Notes under the pieces: model-generated | What the model was told of the DNA's origin: nothing | The model's database searches: none | What the model saw: the letters and a program-made list of their open reading frames with translations, nothing else | Part shown: in pieces, positions 30,501 through 36,238 of the stretch | Position numbering within the stretch: position 1 is the stretch's first letter | Layout of the letters: the number at the start of each line of letters is the position of its first letter | Translations under genes and position numbers: made by a program | Assembly: GCA_029940475.1 (NCBI GenBank) | Contig: JAPYUT010000018.1 | Span: 1 to 56,625 of the forward strand | DNA: 56,625 bases | Direction of reading: 5' to 3' | Source: Verrucomicrobiales bacterium | GTDB taxonomy: Bacteria > Verrucomicrobiota > Verrucomicrobiia > Verrucomicrobiales > DEV007

Positions 30501-30554
30501 TAATCGGCATCCGATTCCAACAATGGCAAGAGGTTCCTGGCTTGATACTGGCAT
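18555..30554 (-). CDS. Giant hybrid PKS-NRPS (KS-AT-DH-CMeT-ER-KR-ACP-C-A-PCP-reductase)
   Basis: A 3999-residue single-chain megasynthase. Domains by approximate residue: KS 6-432 (Cys178, His313, His353), AT 540-850 (Ser632 in GHSVGE, YAFH at 732-735), DH 900-1178 (His931, Asp1096), C-methyltransferase 1200-1590 (EVGAGTGS at 1411-1418), a structural KR remnant about 1605-1790, ER 1808-2135 (HAGTGGVG), KR 2150-2395 (TGGMSGFG, Ser2288, Tyr2301, Asn2305), ACP 2420-2505 (Ser2461), C 2530-2985 (HHIVADA at 2663-2669), A 3005-3495, PCP 3505-3578 (Ser3541), and a terminal AAR-like reductase 3600-3999. It builds a methylated, reduced acyl chain and amidates it with an amino acid, probably glycine. 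The order is that of fungal reducing PKS-NRPS hybrids. There is no loading module and no thioesterase, so the PKS part is iterative or takes an acyl starter from elsewhere. No Shine-Dalgarno is obvious before the ATG. Confidence 0.95.
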   Translation of the reverse strand: MPVSSQEPLAIVGIGCRLPGKCNDPESFWDLLSGGISAIREVPQDRWNVERYYHPDVAVPIKMITKWGGFVEDVDQFDASFFGISPREAQRIDPQQRWLLEVTWEALEDAAEKPADWRGSRTGVFVGISSNEYGSIQMMGEADIDVHTNSGSTLSIASNRISYLYDFKGPSISIDTACSSALVAVNLACKSIWSGDCDAALAGGVNALLMPDSSIGFSKATMLSPSGQCFAFDARANGYVRGEGAGVVVIKSLKRAREDGDRIYALIRAAVVNQDGHTSSMTVPGQDTQAAMLRDAYAQAGIPPNRVTYMEAHGTGTPVGDPIETRALGEVLCQGRPEGEECIIGSVKSNIGHLESGSGIAGLIKAAMVLHKGEVPQNLNYQTPNPNIPFKDLKLKVTKENIPLPRQGDLPPVTAVNSFGFGGTNAHIVLEEAPPQDPGAGDAVEPSGIERPFLLPLSANGDAALRKVAESYRDFLRDSADPLAEICFSAGHGRQQLDDRLVVIGEDAKQMRSLLKAWMLNPSEGQGVIAGKCSVTNNSPVFVFTGQGAQWWGMGQELLVSEPVFRDMVQRIDDLLKPLAGWSLVEEMNRGEDDSKIDRTDIAQPAIFALQVALAELWGSWGVRPAKVIGHSVGEVAAAYVAGIYTLEDAVKVIYHRSRLQNTTGGHGRMVAVGVSQGEAKRLIAGHEEEIELAVVNSPGMVTLAGDTDVLEEVVSGIEQSGKFVRWLRIDYAFHTHQMEPIKDELIKVLAGIVPRAALLPFYSTVSGGLLDGEALDAHYWWRNVREPVLFAAAINKLALEGSELFLELGPHPALANPITECLGDAGKKGEIFHSLKRKEGESATILQNLAHLHHQGVGINWAVVNQAGGHQVRLPKYAWNHERFWIECDESRRHRLQKVDHPLLGLRQPSPQPTWECRLDPRELRYIEDHRFWDSMVFPAAGYAEIGLALARVLFTDEVIAVEDLVTKKALFISEKNVPTVRVVYREEDKSFGVYSTTDEGKNWELNSEGYLRKVDPGVPSPGESIEAIRERMEKHATHEEYYEEYRDAGYQFGPNFSQLTNIWSKPNESIAEINVPDEVAQTAADYYFQPAVLDACFHALKGAQVIPDGAKASDNFYLPAAIRRVHLYRERPPNRLWVHTVITFDDHESVVADIIVYDDNGERVADILGFRIDRVEQKDEQTEALENSFYEFRWHAKRLRGSRVCGEPGFATPAKIAAAVNEGIDERYERHKLANYLGDFAARVDSLACRCVEEAYKQLGWSLQVGETFTPDSLFEDLGIVPEHHRLAGAQLKALGTDGVLEKLDDAQWKVAREFAATDVVGELAGLRSDYPEYAADLDLYDMAWPRLAEVLCGDTDPLEVLFPGGSSEKLEAFYIGGADFPANNEMLACAVARAVEGISGRRAVRILEVGAGTGSLTRSVLETLPLDRIDYTFTDNGPAFISEARKAFADNGSLDFAIFDIEKNPADQGIDPAGYDLILATNVIHATSELKTTLAQLKSCLSAGGLLMFLEVTRSRNGLDLIFGLLKGWWQYTDIDLRPDSALLNRRQWESLLADCGFGNIASFVNTPDAGHAGQSAFIAERGEPLEVPEESGAVDGKEQSVVPTVVIFSDCGDFSGKLSNILEEDGKQVLIASTDRHPAEVMAGIDVLETIIHAGAMDVAPVTSATTPDELMAAQKKGSIHLLHLVQALAAAEFAQVPTVYVLGRSVRAVTDDDQLSGLVSAPSVALLRVARGEHPEFGWRHIDLAEEATDFEARDVYDEIMLSDEENEIGYRDDRRYVNRLHPVKVEDQSNRVREAAGKEGSVLPYRLQIDTPGILTNLSLNQTVRRDPGVDEIEVSVKAGGINFRDVMKALGMYPGNPIDVKWFGDDFSGIVIRVGEGVTDIKEGDAVVGMAPYCFRSYVTVDRHMVFLKAAHQSFQEAATLPTVFLTSHYALNELAGMRSGERVLIHAGTGGVGMAAIQIAKRLGLEIFATAGTPEKRKLLLELGAHHALSSRTLTFADEIMEITNGEGVDCVLNSLAGDFIPKSFSVLRNFGRFVEIGKMDIYNNAKLGLEQLRNNISYFVVDLAQHLQQKPEYVAEMFAELAEKFAAQQYKPLPYTSFPITDVVGAFRYMAQGKHIGKNVLDFERDCIPVAPCTEQGHLFRADASYVITGGMSGFGFELAKWMCNNGARNLVLLSRSGARDESVASGIQQMTNDGITVVDARGDVSCQKDIRRVINETATDLPPIKGVIHGAMVLDDQFMVEMDEDCFSKVLRPKMLGAWNLHLATQDLDLDHFICFSSFSAVIGAVRQANYNAGNYFLDTLASYRHARGLPALTINWGALVGAGFVERNEKTAAYLDKLGMKPYTMADTQDVLSRLLPKATVRVAASVVDWQQLVKLSPALANSELYINVARRKSEGEGGGSIRPQVIAASPEERMKILEDFIADQVAGVFGTDVAKIDRDTPLTSIGLDSLMAIELMNRMESALGINLPMGAVLNGPNIKELAATLLEQVLASDDGSATQGGSSATSGDSLIKVEKSGTDLDEFPLSEGQKALWFLHQLAPRSAAYNLVFSSKLTPSVDIKSMSEAFATLFERHPMLDATFHIVDGEPVQRLRRGRTIDCREHDATAMSDEEIKGLIARHAERSFDLENGPMVRLELFLTAEGSHIVLLSMHHIVADAWSVSVLMNDLIEGYFSIKSGGRPDYQPLEYRYHDYVDWQQRNLKGAFGKKASEYWRGQFDDAPHLLDLPTDRLRPPVQTFNGGRLAFELDGDLAGRVLELSSERGSTLYTTMLSAYNVLFHLYCGQDDIVVGSPMAGRNQGELGGIIGYFINPVPLRSRIDDDPCFTDLMTRTGAGVNAAIEYQDYPLVRIVDDLKVARDPGRSPLFQVSFAMERVPGVDEQGIAVFLIGKGGHQFEVGDMTVETIDLNMRQAQFEITLVVEESGGKIFGCWQYNRDLFDESTISRLNALLERVLEAVSTDPDIRISEINLLSDDELQHVVHDWNATDVECPGERGIHTLVSEQAVKTPDAPAVIAQGQALTYAQLESRSNAIAAGLISRGILPGTAVALLVQRGEGMVAAMLGILKAGAHYIPLDPDYPDYRLRQMLEDAQPALIIATRQTRANLPEGSWDILDIGDCPDLTDAVELPPADVDRLAYVIYTSGSTGQPKGVEITHGAAVNFLTSMRRQPGITRVDKLLAVTTLSFDISLLEIFLPLIAGAQVVVATREEARDGRLLARLLDDHAITIMQATPATWRMLFDSGWEGRNGLKILCGGEAMPRDLANLLVNSADETWNLYGPTETTVWSACGRVTEGNEAVSIGEPIANTQIYIVAANGRIQPPGFVGELCIGGAGLARGYRGRADLDRERFITFEVPGIGARRLYRTGDLARWGIDGRLECLGRIDSQIKLRGVRMELGEIEAALMSHTDISGAVVTKRDDLPGGEALVAYLTCNEGATDDLAPELKTYLAERLPEVMCPGFYEFVDCFPLTPNRKIDRRRLPTPSVDRSLLTADFAAPQSASEQVLSEIFNAVFAPLEVGIRDNFFELGGDSLMAVKVVTRISSAMNREVSLEAFLRHPTIERLAHYLHSPAEGREKDARMPDGVDPDSDYLSFQLLEDDDRDAMPVLEAVALAYIPDAFATVSGLGREELKSQWFAGKPRLSNAYETPWGRLGVVMLPCFETDLYQESTGIKQLVLDALRLAGRLGAKTVSLTGAIPMVTGDGLEIVTWMNGEEVDLPIITTGDATRAATVVKSVEGIIEQAGRPLSGERVAFIGLGSIGKGALDLMLSVLPHPRAITLCDFYRTEERLEGIQDQLLASGYSGEITIAAANEQLPDEVYEAGLVIAATSVPEIIDTDRLKPGSILVDYSFPPSFSTAEAARRSTERGDILFTTGGQLRLTGEIEETVFLPASAAELIDQVGSEGLRLIAGRDGREMTGCVLASIFTGMDPEVRVTLGGLTGEDALAHYRFINSLGIAPARLQMGGYFLPDDVIQRFRERPSSEHSEIVG
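18558..19757 (-). other. C-terminal AAR-like reductive release domain
   Basis: The last 400 residues are neither a thioesterase nor an SDR-type reductase. They contain ITTGDATRAATVV (from residue 3729), a Rossmann glycine motif GLGSIGKGA (3765-3773), LKPGSILVDYSFP (3849-3860), a TTGGQLRLTG stretch and REMTGCVLASIF with Cys3929. As I recall cyanobacterial long-chain acyl-ACP reductase, it has FTTGN..., GATGDIGSA, a 'CVLIDGGYP'-like strand and RQMFACFAEAM with its catalytic cysteine, in the same order and spacing. I infer reduction of the PCP-bound thioester to an aldehyde through a Cys thioester. Other Rossmann folds of the glutamyl-tRNA-reductase or shikimate-dehydrogenase type are the main alternative. 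Confidence 0.65.
19821..22967 (-). other. NRPS module of the megasynthase: C-A-PCP, predicted glycine
   Basis: The condensation domain has an intact HHIVADAW motif. The adenylation domain has all core motifs, including YTSGSTGQPKG, NLYGPTET, YRTGDLARW and NRKIDR (Lys3484). Aligning by eye to GrsA, the ten specificity residues are Asp3196, Ile3197, Leu3200, Gln3239, Leu3262, Gly3264, Leu3286, Val3294, Trp3295 and Lys3484. This gives the code DILQLGLVWK, which I know as a glycine code. The carrier protein has LGGDSL with Ser3541. There is no epimerase or N-methyltransferase. Confidence 0.82.
23040..30539 (-). other. PKS module of the megasynthase: KS-AT-DH-CMeT-psiKR-ER-KR-ACP
   Basis: All catalytic sites needed for a highly reducing module are visible. 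The AT specificity motif YAFH fits malonyl-CoA rather than methylmalonyl-CoA. Branching would then come from the C-methyltransferase, whose NVIHAT His1488 and FLEVT Glu1514 are 26 residues apart, the same spacing as the His/Glu dyad of fungal CMeT domains. The DH motif is HRFWDSMVFP, with Asp where Gly is usual. The KR carries LDD (2244-2246), the signature of B-type ketoreduction. The ER nucleotide-binding site is intact, unlike the dead ER of many fungal hybrids. A saturated, alpha-methylated chain is therefore possible at each cycle. Confidence 0.85.
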
Positions 30555-30696
30555 GCAGTTCTTAAGTAAACTAAGAAATCACCACAGCCATACGGAAAGT
30601 CAACCAATTGGCTTCACTCAACAAGGTATTATTCATGTTGATTCAACCTACCCAAACACGTGATTCTCACAGGACAATTAGGCCTTTTCCGGCCTT
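30555..30696 (-). promoter_or_regulatory. Intergenic region upstream of the PKS-NRPS with hairpin and inverted repeat
   Basis: This 142-nt gap separates the SDR gene from the PKS start. AGGCC at 30680-30684 and GGCCT at 30691-30695 form a short hairpin directly after the SDR stop. A perfect repeat, GTTGA-T-TCAAC, lies at 30637-30647, and CCAATTGG lies at 30604-30611. The hairpin could attenuate read-through from the SDR gene, and the inverted repeat could be an operator. No -35/-10 pair is convincing. All of this is suggestive only. Confidence 0.3.
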
Positions 30697-31464
30697 TTAA
30701 AACCCAATTGATGCACCGCCATCCACCGTTAACAGGGCTCCGGTGACAAAACTCGCTGCCGGTGCGGCAAGAAATACCGCTGCATGCCCGACCTCCTCAG
30801 CCTTGCCTAGGCGCTTCATCGGGGTGCGTCCGAAAACCTTCTCACGGCGCGCCTCGTCAGCGGCAAAGGCATCAAGTGCCATTTTTGACTCAATCCATCC
30901 CGGCAGGATCGCATTCACGCGAACCCCGTGCGGAGCATATTCAGAGGTGAGGCTATACACCATCCCGTGCATCGCGCTCTTCGCGATTGAATATGCACAG
31001 ACATTGGGCAGTCCCATCAGGGCTGCCATTGATCCAATCAAGATGATCGAACCGCTGCGCCTCTCCAGCATCGCCGGGACAAAAGCCCTGGTAAGCGCAA
31101 GAGACCCGCGCACATGGACATCAAAAACACTCATGAACTCCGCGTCACTCATCTCCACGGACGGCTTGCGCACATTGACCCCTGCATTATGCACAAGGCA
31201 TGTGGGTGCCCCGTGCTCACTGACCAGCTTCTGGCTAAAATCCTCAATTTCCGTGATGTTGGCAATGTCCTGGACCATATAACAGGCCCGCTCATCCAGC
31301 TCAGCGCTTGCCTTTGCCAATACCTCTTCACGCCGCCCCACCAGGATTACCTTCTCTGCACCTGCCTTGAGCATGCACTTTGCAATACCAAGGCCGATGC
31401 CCGTGCCGCCACCGGTAATTAAAGCCGTTTCACCGGCCATGCTGTAGGGATTAACATTACTCAT
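30697..31464 (-). CDS. Short-chain dehydrogenase/reductase
   Basis: A 255-residue classical SDR. The cofactor motif is TGGGTGIG at residues 17-24, HNAG (92-95) replaces the usual NNAG, and the catalytic residues are Ser145, Tyr158 and Lys162 (YSIAK). The end TGALLTVDGGASIGF is typical. It reversibly oxidises an alcohol or reduces a ketone or aldehyde with NAD(P)H in the cytosol. The enolase-superfamily gene ends 33 nt upstream, so the pair is one operon, which suggests sugar-acid catabolism. The PKS-NRPS follows after 142 nt on the same strand, so reduction of the released aldehyde is an alternative role that the sequence cannot settle. Confidence 0.92.
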   Translation of the reverse strand: MSNVNPYSMAGETALITGGGTGIGLGIAKCMLKAGAEKVILVGRREEVLAKASAELDERACYMVQDIANITEIEDFSQKLVSEHGAPTCLVHNAGVNVRKPSVEMSDAEFMSVFDVHVRGSLALTRAFVPAMLERRSGSIILIGSMAALMGLPNVCAYSIAKSAMHGMVYSLTSEYAPHGVRVNAILPGWIESKMALDAFAADEARREKVFGRTPMKRLGKAEEVGHAAVFLAAPAASFVTGALLTVDGGASIGF

Positions 31465-31497
31465 AACGCAATTTTTAATAATCAGTATCTATAGTCT

Positions 31498-32616
31498 TCA
31501 TGCACTCGGCTTACCGAAACGCTCAAGGGCACTGGCCCTCAGGGTTGTGCCGGCACCGGGTTGCTCCGGAGAACGCAATGAGCCCGTCTCAATGCGCAGA
31601 GGTTCCACAAAGCAATCTTTGATCCATGGAATGAACTCCAGCAAGCTTATTCCGGGATGGGCAAGACTCAAATGCGCCTGCGCCTGTGCCATGTCGCCTG
31701 CATGCGGGCTAACCGGAAGCCCGGCTGCATGCGCGGCATCAGACACCTGCCATGCCTCACTGATGCCACCCAGGCGGGTGGCATCCGGTTGCACGAAATG
31801 CACTGCGCCGGCGGCAATAAATTCCTGGAATTGTGCCAGGGAATAAAGCATCTCCCCCAGTGCAACCGGAGTTTTGATTGCCGCTGCCAGCTCAGTGTGC
31901 CCGCGAACATCATCATGCCACAGGGGTTCCTCGATCCATTCCACGTCATAATCCTTAAGGCGCCCGGCAACTTCAGCCGCCAAGGGCATGCGCCAGCGCC
32001 CATTGGCATCAGTCATCAGTTTCACTCCCGGCCCAACAGCTGCTCGCACCGCCTCAACACGCCTGATATCCTCAGTGAAATCCTCTTTCCCCACCTTCAT
32101 CTTGATGCTGCGGTAGCCTTCCTCCTCCACCAGCCGTTTCGCGTCATCGACCAGCATCTGGAGTTCAAAGTTCAACCATCCGCCATCCGTGTTATACATC
32201 TCCACCTCGGCATCTTCGCTTCCTCCGAGTGTTTTCCACAATGGCTCCCCTGCCACCTTGGCCTTCAGGTCCCAGAGTGCAATGTCGACAGCCGCTAATG
32301 CCATGGTCATGATCCCGGCCCGGCCCACCCACTGCAGCGGAGGATTATATGCCATCATTGACCACAATTTCTCAATCTCCAGCGGGTTCTCCCCCAGCAG
32401 GAGCTCACCATAGCACTGTGCGATACAAGAGGTGATCAGGCGATCACTCGCCAGGTGGGCATGTGTCCCGGTAAACCCGTAGCCGATCTGCCCTGCATCA
32501 GTATAAATCATCACCCCGGGCATCCCCCAGTGGGTAATTGAATGGGTGCTGTCCGCAATCCCGTCACGGGTCACGGGAACATGCATAATAAATGTCTCAA
32601 TGGCAGTAATGATCAT
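31498..32616 (-). CDS. Mandelate racemase/muconate lactonizing enzyme family (sugar-acid dehydratase-like)
   Basis: I take the ATG at 32616 as start because MIITAIETF is the usual family N-terminus; an ATG 27 nt upstream is possible. The 372-residue enolase-superfamily protein has the KMK motif (Lys172, Lys174), metal ligands Asp203, Glu229 and Glu255, and the Asp278/His305 dyad (DATRLGG and SPHAGD) of the mandelate racemase subgroup. Such enzymes abstract a proton next to a carboxylate, most often dehydrating aldonic acids. The exact substrate cannot be read. It is followed after 33 nt by an SDR, a pairing common in sugar-acid breakdown. An imperfect palindrome, a possible operator, is just upstream. 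Confidence 0.88.
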   Translation of the reverse strand: MIITAIETFIMHVPVTRDGIADSTHSITHWGMPGVMIYTDAGQIGYGFTGTHAHLASDRLITSCIAQCYGELLLGENPLEIEKLWSMMAYNPPLQWVGRAGIMTMALAAVDIALWDLKAKVAGEPLWKTLGGSEDAEVEMYNTDGGWLNFELQMLVDDAKRLVEEEGYRSIKMKVGKEDFTEDIRRVEAVRAAVGPGVKLMTDANGRWRMPLAAEVAGRLKDYDVEWIEEPLWHDDVRGHTELAAAIKTPVALGEMLYSLAQFQEFIAAGAVHFVQPDATRLGGISEAWQVSDAAHAAGLPVSPHAGDMAQAQAHLSLAHPGISLLEFIPWIKDCFVEPLRIETGSLRSPEQPGAGTTLRASALERFGKPSA

Positions 32617-32662
32617 CGCTGCCACAAGCAAAGCGGAATACATGGCAATCGTGCAAGCCTTA

Positions 32663-32681
32663 GATCATGCTCCATGTGATC
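32663..32681 (-). promoter_or_regulatory. Imperfect palindrome upstream of the enolase-SDR operon
   Basis: GATCATG and CATGTGATC flank a 3-nt CTC spacer, forming an imperfect inverted repeat 47-65 nt before the enolase-family start, in the divergent region shared with the LamG gene. The position suits an operator. No regulator gene is adjacent, and no family can be assigned. Confidence 0.2.
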
Positions 32682-32780
32682 AATTCCGAATATTCATCTT
32701 TTTGTTTCGCTCAAGATCCCCCCTGTGTTTAACTGATGAGCTCATCTCCCCGGATTCCTGAACAAGACCTGTCAAATACA

Positions 32781-34967
32781 ATGAAAGTGCCTTCTGCTGC
32801 ATCCTGTCTCACTGCTGCCCTGTTGTTATCAACACCGTGCCATGCCGACCTCGTCGCCCACTGGAAAATCGACGAGGGCACCGGAACAATCGTCGCTGAC
32901 AGCAGTAGCAACAACGCCGGGACGATCGCCGGGGGCGCAATATGGAGCGCAGCGGATCTGCCCCCGGTTCCCTCGGGCACCGTAGCCACGCTGAACCTTG
33001 ACGGACTCGACGACCAGATCAACATCGTCGGATACAAGGGCATCCCGGGAACAGGGGCCCGGACGATCTCTGCCTGGATCCGGACCAGTCACACCACGCC
33101 CCAAAACAGGGGAATCCTCTCCTGGGGGACAAATCAAACCACGCGTAAATGGACATTCCGCATCCAGACCAGTAACGGCACCCAGGGCACCATCCGCATC
33201 GAGGCCAACGGGGGATTTTTCGTCGGCAACACGATAGTAACCGACGGCAACTGGCATCATGTCGCTGTCACCTGGGAGAATGACGGCACCCCGGACATCA
33301 TAGACTCCAGGCTCTACGTCGACGGCAAACTCGATGCTGAATTTGGCAACTTCACGAGCCCGCCAAGCGCCAGCCAGAGCATTGCCATCAATACGGCATC
33401 CTCTGCTGACGTGCGTATCGGGGATGATTTTCAAGCCAACCACAACTGGTATGGCGGCATTGATGACGTGCGCATCTACAACGAGGCCCTTGACGCGCAA
33501 GCTATTGCTTCCCTGGCAATCGGCACGCCAATCATCACCGACTTTACCACCAGTGCCGAAGTTGTCGCCAGTGGCAGCCCGCTCATCCTGTCCTGGGTGA
33601 GCGATCCCGCCAATGATTCCCTTGAAATCGACAACGGTATTGGAGATGTCTCCAACCTCACGATGGTGACGGTGAACCCGACAAAGAGCACCATCTACAT
33701 CCTCACGGGAAGACGGGGAGCAGACACTGACTCGCAAAAGTTAAGGGTGCTGGTCGAGGATCCGCCACTTATCAATAGATTCGTCAACCTCGGGTCATCC
33801 ACCATCATCGCCGGCCAGTCAGTCGAACTTTACTGGGACGTCTTCGGGGAAACCGCGCTCAGCCTCAACGCCACTGATGTGGCCGGGCAGGACCGACTCA
33901 AGGTTTCCCCGACTGAGAGCACCACCTATGTGCTGAGGGCTTCCAATAACTGGGGAGTAACGACAACAAGCGTGACAGTCACAGTACTTGATCCCGACAC
34001 TCCCGACCTCAGCTGGACTGCCGGCGGACTTCCCGAGGGCAATCTCACAATATGGAACCCCGCCATCAACGTGACCGGCAACAACGCAATCCGCTTCGTT
34101 AGAAATACAGGAGGCACTGTGCAGTCCGGCATCAGCAACTTCGCCAATGTTTCGCAGTGGCTCAGTGCCCCGGGTTTCAACCTCGCGTCAAACCCCAACG
34201 ACTCGTGGCAGGATGGACTCGGCGATCTGGTGACAAAGGCAAACGTCACCTGGGAGATGGTCTTCAGGCCCGGTGACTTCATCGGCACCCATGTCCTGTT
34301 CAATACCGGCGGCAACGGTGACGGTACCGCGATTACCATCACCGGCAGCGTGCTGGATTTCCGCTTCCAGGATGCCGATAATACCACTCAGCGCCTGATT
34401 GTATCAAAAGACCTCGCGGAGATCGGTCCCGCAACGGATTTTTACCATGTCATATGCCTTGCAGACGTTGATACAGCAGCGACGGGAACAGCCCGCATCT
34501 ACGTCAACGGCCAGCTTGCCGCCGGGCCGGCAACGAGCACCGGAACGATCAATGACTGGGATGGCGGCGATCTGGCCGAGCTCGGCAAGGGCACTAACAT
34601 CCCGGGCAGCACCACCTTCGCCCACACGGCCTTTAGCGGTGACATAGCACTCTTTAATTACTATGGAAACCGACTGCTCAGTGAACAGCAGATCAGTAAC
34701 GCCTATGCAAATATTGCCGGACAAACTGCACCCTTCGCCATCACCGGAATTGCCTATGATGCAGCACAAAACCAGCTGGAGATCACCTTTAATTCCCGAC
34801 CCGGACGCACCTACGCAATCGACTCATCTGAGAACCTTGCTGGTTGGCTGGAATTGAATGATTTTATCCCCTCGGAAGGCAATGCAACAACCTACGTCAT
34901 CGATAATGTCAATCCTCTCGATCCAGATTTCCTCACGCAACTCTACCGCATCCGTCCTGTGGAGTAA
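32781..34967 (+). CDS. Secreted LamG-domain protein with Ig-like and C-terminal module
   Basis: The start at 32781 gives a clean signal peptide (MKVPSAASCL to STPCHA); an upstream start would add 15 residues before it. The 728-residue mature product has a LamG/concanavalin-type jelly roll (about 23-245: VAHWKIDEG, DGNWHHVAVTW, GGIDDVRIYNEAL). Two Ig-like domains follow (about 250-405, each with the TKSTIYIL/TESTTYVL pattern), then a second LamG-like domain (about 415-650). The final 75-residue module reads ITGIAYD...GRTYAIDSSENLAGW...LYRIR. The last module recurs in the gene at 35096-36154. Such proteins bind polysaccharide or mediate surface contacts. No catalytic motif is evident. It is divergent from the enolase operon. 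Confidence 0.87.
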   Translation: MKVPSAASCLTAALLLSTPCHADLVAHWKIDEGTGTIVADSSSNNAGTIAGGAIWSAADLPPVPSGTVATLNLDGLDDQINIVGYKGIPGTGARTISAWIRTSHTTPQNRGILSWGTNQTTRKWTFRIQTSNGTQGTIRIEANGGFFVGNTIVTDGNWHHVAVTWENDGTPDIIDSRLYVDGKLDAEFGNFTSPPSASQSIAINTASSADVRIGDDFQANHNWYGGIDDVRIYNEALDAQAIASLAIGTPIITDFTTSAEVVASGSPLILSWVSDPANDSLEIDNGIGDVSNLTMVTVNPTKSTIYILTGRRGADTDSQKLRVLVEDPPLINRFVNLGSSTIIAGQSVELYWDVFGETALSLNATDVAGQDRLKVSPTESTTYVLRASNNWGVTTTSVTVTVLDPDTPDLSWTAGGLPEGNLTIWNPAINVTGNNAIRFVRNTGGTVQSGISNFANVSQWLSAPGFNLASNPNDSWQDGLGDLVTKANVTWEMVFRPGDFIGTHVLFNTGGNGDGTAITITGSVLDFRFQDADNTTQRLIVSKDLAEIGPATDFYHVICLADVDTAATGTARIYVNGQLAAGPATSTGTINDWDGGDLAELGKGTNIPGSTTFAHTAFSGDIALFNYYGNRLLSEQQISNAYANIAGQTAPFAITGIAYDAAQNQLEITFNSRPGRTYAIDSSENLAGWLELNDFIPSEGNATTYVIDNVNPLDPDFLTQLYRIRPVE

Positions 34968-35095
34968 TTTCTCACTGGAAAGCCCTCCGCACAACCTCTA
35001 GGGGACGGGTAAAACCATTGGGGATCCAGTTATTACAACGTAGCAAGGGGATTCCAAACCAGGGGCCTGAATTTCCTCTTTAAGAAAAAACCCTT

Positions 35096-36154
35096 TTACA
35101 GCTGAGTGACATCACGCACCCGGTAAAATCTCCGTGATACGCCATCAACCTGGGTGTCGGTAAAGCTTGTCGAGTCTCCAGCCGCAACGATGCCGTCATC
35201 AAACTCGACCCATTCCTGGAAATTATCCGAGAAATCAACCGCATAAATTCTCCCGCTGCGCGAGAACCAGCTGAGTGTCACCTCACCGGCGATCAGATCA
35301 TGTGTCAACCCGGTGATCACCATCGCGGAATCACCTCCCACCGGCACATACTTTACGATCAACTGCGGACGCAGCGCCTGGTCGGCAGCTTCGCTGCTGT
35401 GGAAGATATGCGTTGTTGCATCCAGTCCCCGCAGGAGAATTCCTTCATTGGAGGTTTGCGGGGCAGGCTGAGCCCAGTTCCAGTCAGTCGTCCAGCACGG
35501 GTTACCGCCCCGGTCATTGCATCCCTCAATAATCGTGGCCAGGGACCAGTCATTCATCAGCTCGGTCAGCTCGCCGGTAAACTCAATATCAAATTTCGCG
35601 TTGGCTGCCAGCCCGGCGTTACTCTTAGAGGCCAGCGCGGGCTCCTTGTAATCAACCCCGGCATTTGTCGGACCCGGTGTCCCGCTCGCCCAACTTGGAG
35701 GTGTGCCAGTACCGCCATAACAGGCAAGGTGATACCATGTCGCCTCGTGACGGTTGCCCCCCAGAACAATTCCACCACAGTTACCGCCCTCACGCCAGGC
35801 CGAGTTTGCCAAGGAGAGGCGATAGGCTGCTACCCCGCCACCGGCAGGGGCATTCTGGCTGAAGAGCCTCAAGATGATCGAATCGATCTCGGAATACTTC
35901 TCGAAGAGCGATGACACATCAAATCGAATCAACCCTATTCGTGTGTTCTGGTTCACTTCGATCCTCGAGCAATTTCCGAAGTTGGACATACCACCCCCAA
36001 AGGCACTGCCATTACGCAGAAATGTGTCATGGGTGCCGCTGTATTCGGCGGTATTGGTGAAGACAACCGTCTCAACGCCGCCAACTTCCGTCAATGCGCC
36101 TGACAACAGGACAATCACCCCGATTACCCAAAGGTTAAATGGCATCGCCTTCAT
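35096..36154 (-). CDS. Secreted DNRLRE-like domain protein
   Basis: A 352-residue protein with a hydrophobic leader (about residues 1-26). The body follows the DNRLRE/carbohydrate-binding pattern: a first strand TYDTFLRNG-like (HDTFLRNGSAFGG), then TRIGLIRFDVSSL, IILRLFSQNA and LSLANSAWREG, with LRPQLIVKYVP at the end of the domain. The last 70 residues form the ITGLTHD...GRIYAVDFSDNFQEW...RRFYRVR module, shared with the LamG protein 129 nt away. It is likely exported and sugar-binding. It lies 84 nt downstream of the DUF1501 gene on the same strand and may be the last gene of that operon. Confidence 0.8.
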   Translation of the reverse strand: MKAMPFNLWVIGVIVLLSGALTEVGGVETVVFTNTAEYSGTHDTFLRNGSAFGGGMSNFGNCSRIEVNQNTRIGLIRFDVSSLFEKYSEIDSIILRLFSQNAPAGGGVAAYRLSLANSAWREGGNCGGIVLGGNRHEATWYHLACYGGTGTPPSWASGTPGPTNAGVDYKEPALASKSNAGLAANAKFDIEFTGELTELMNDWSLATIIEGCNDRGGNPCWTTDWNWAQPAPQTSNEGILLRGLDATTHIFHSSEAADQALRPQLIVKYVPVGGDSAMVITGLTHDLIAGEVTLSWFSRSGRIYAVDFSDNFQEWVEFDDGIVAAGDSTSFTDTQVDGVSRRFYRVRDVTQL

Positions 36155-36238
36155 GATTGCTTGGTGATGGTTGTTGTTACCCCAATAGTCCCCGGTAAAA
36201 GGACAGTTCCCAGTTAACCACGTTTATTGCGGCTCTTG

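Noticed and set aside
30680-30695. Strong intrinsic terminator after the SDR gene
   Set aside because: The stem is only 5 bp and on the minus strand is not followed by a U-run; kept as a weak element of the intergenic region only.
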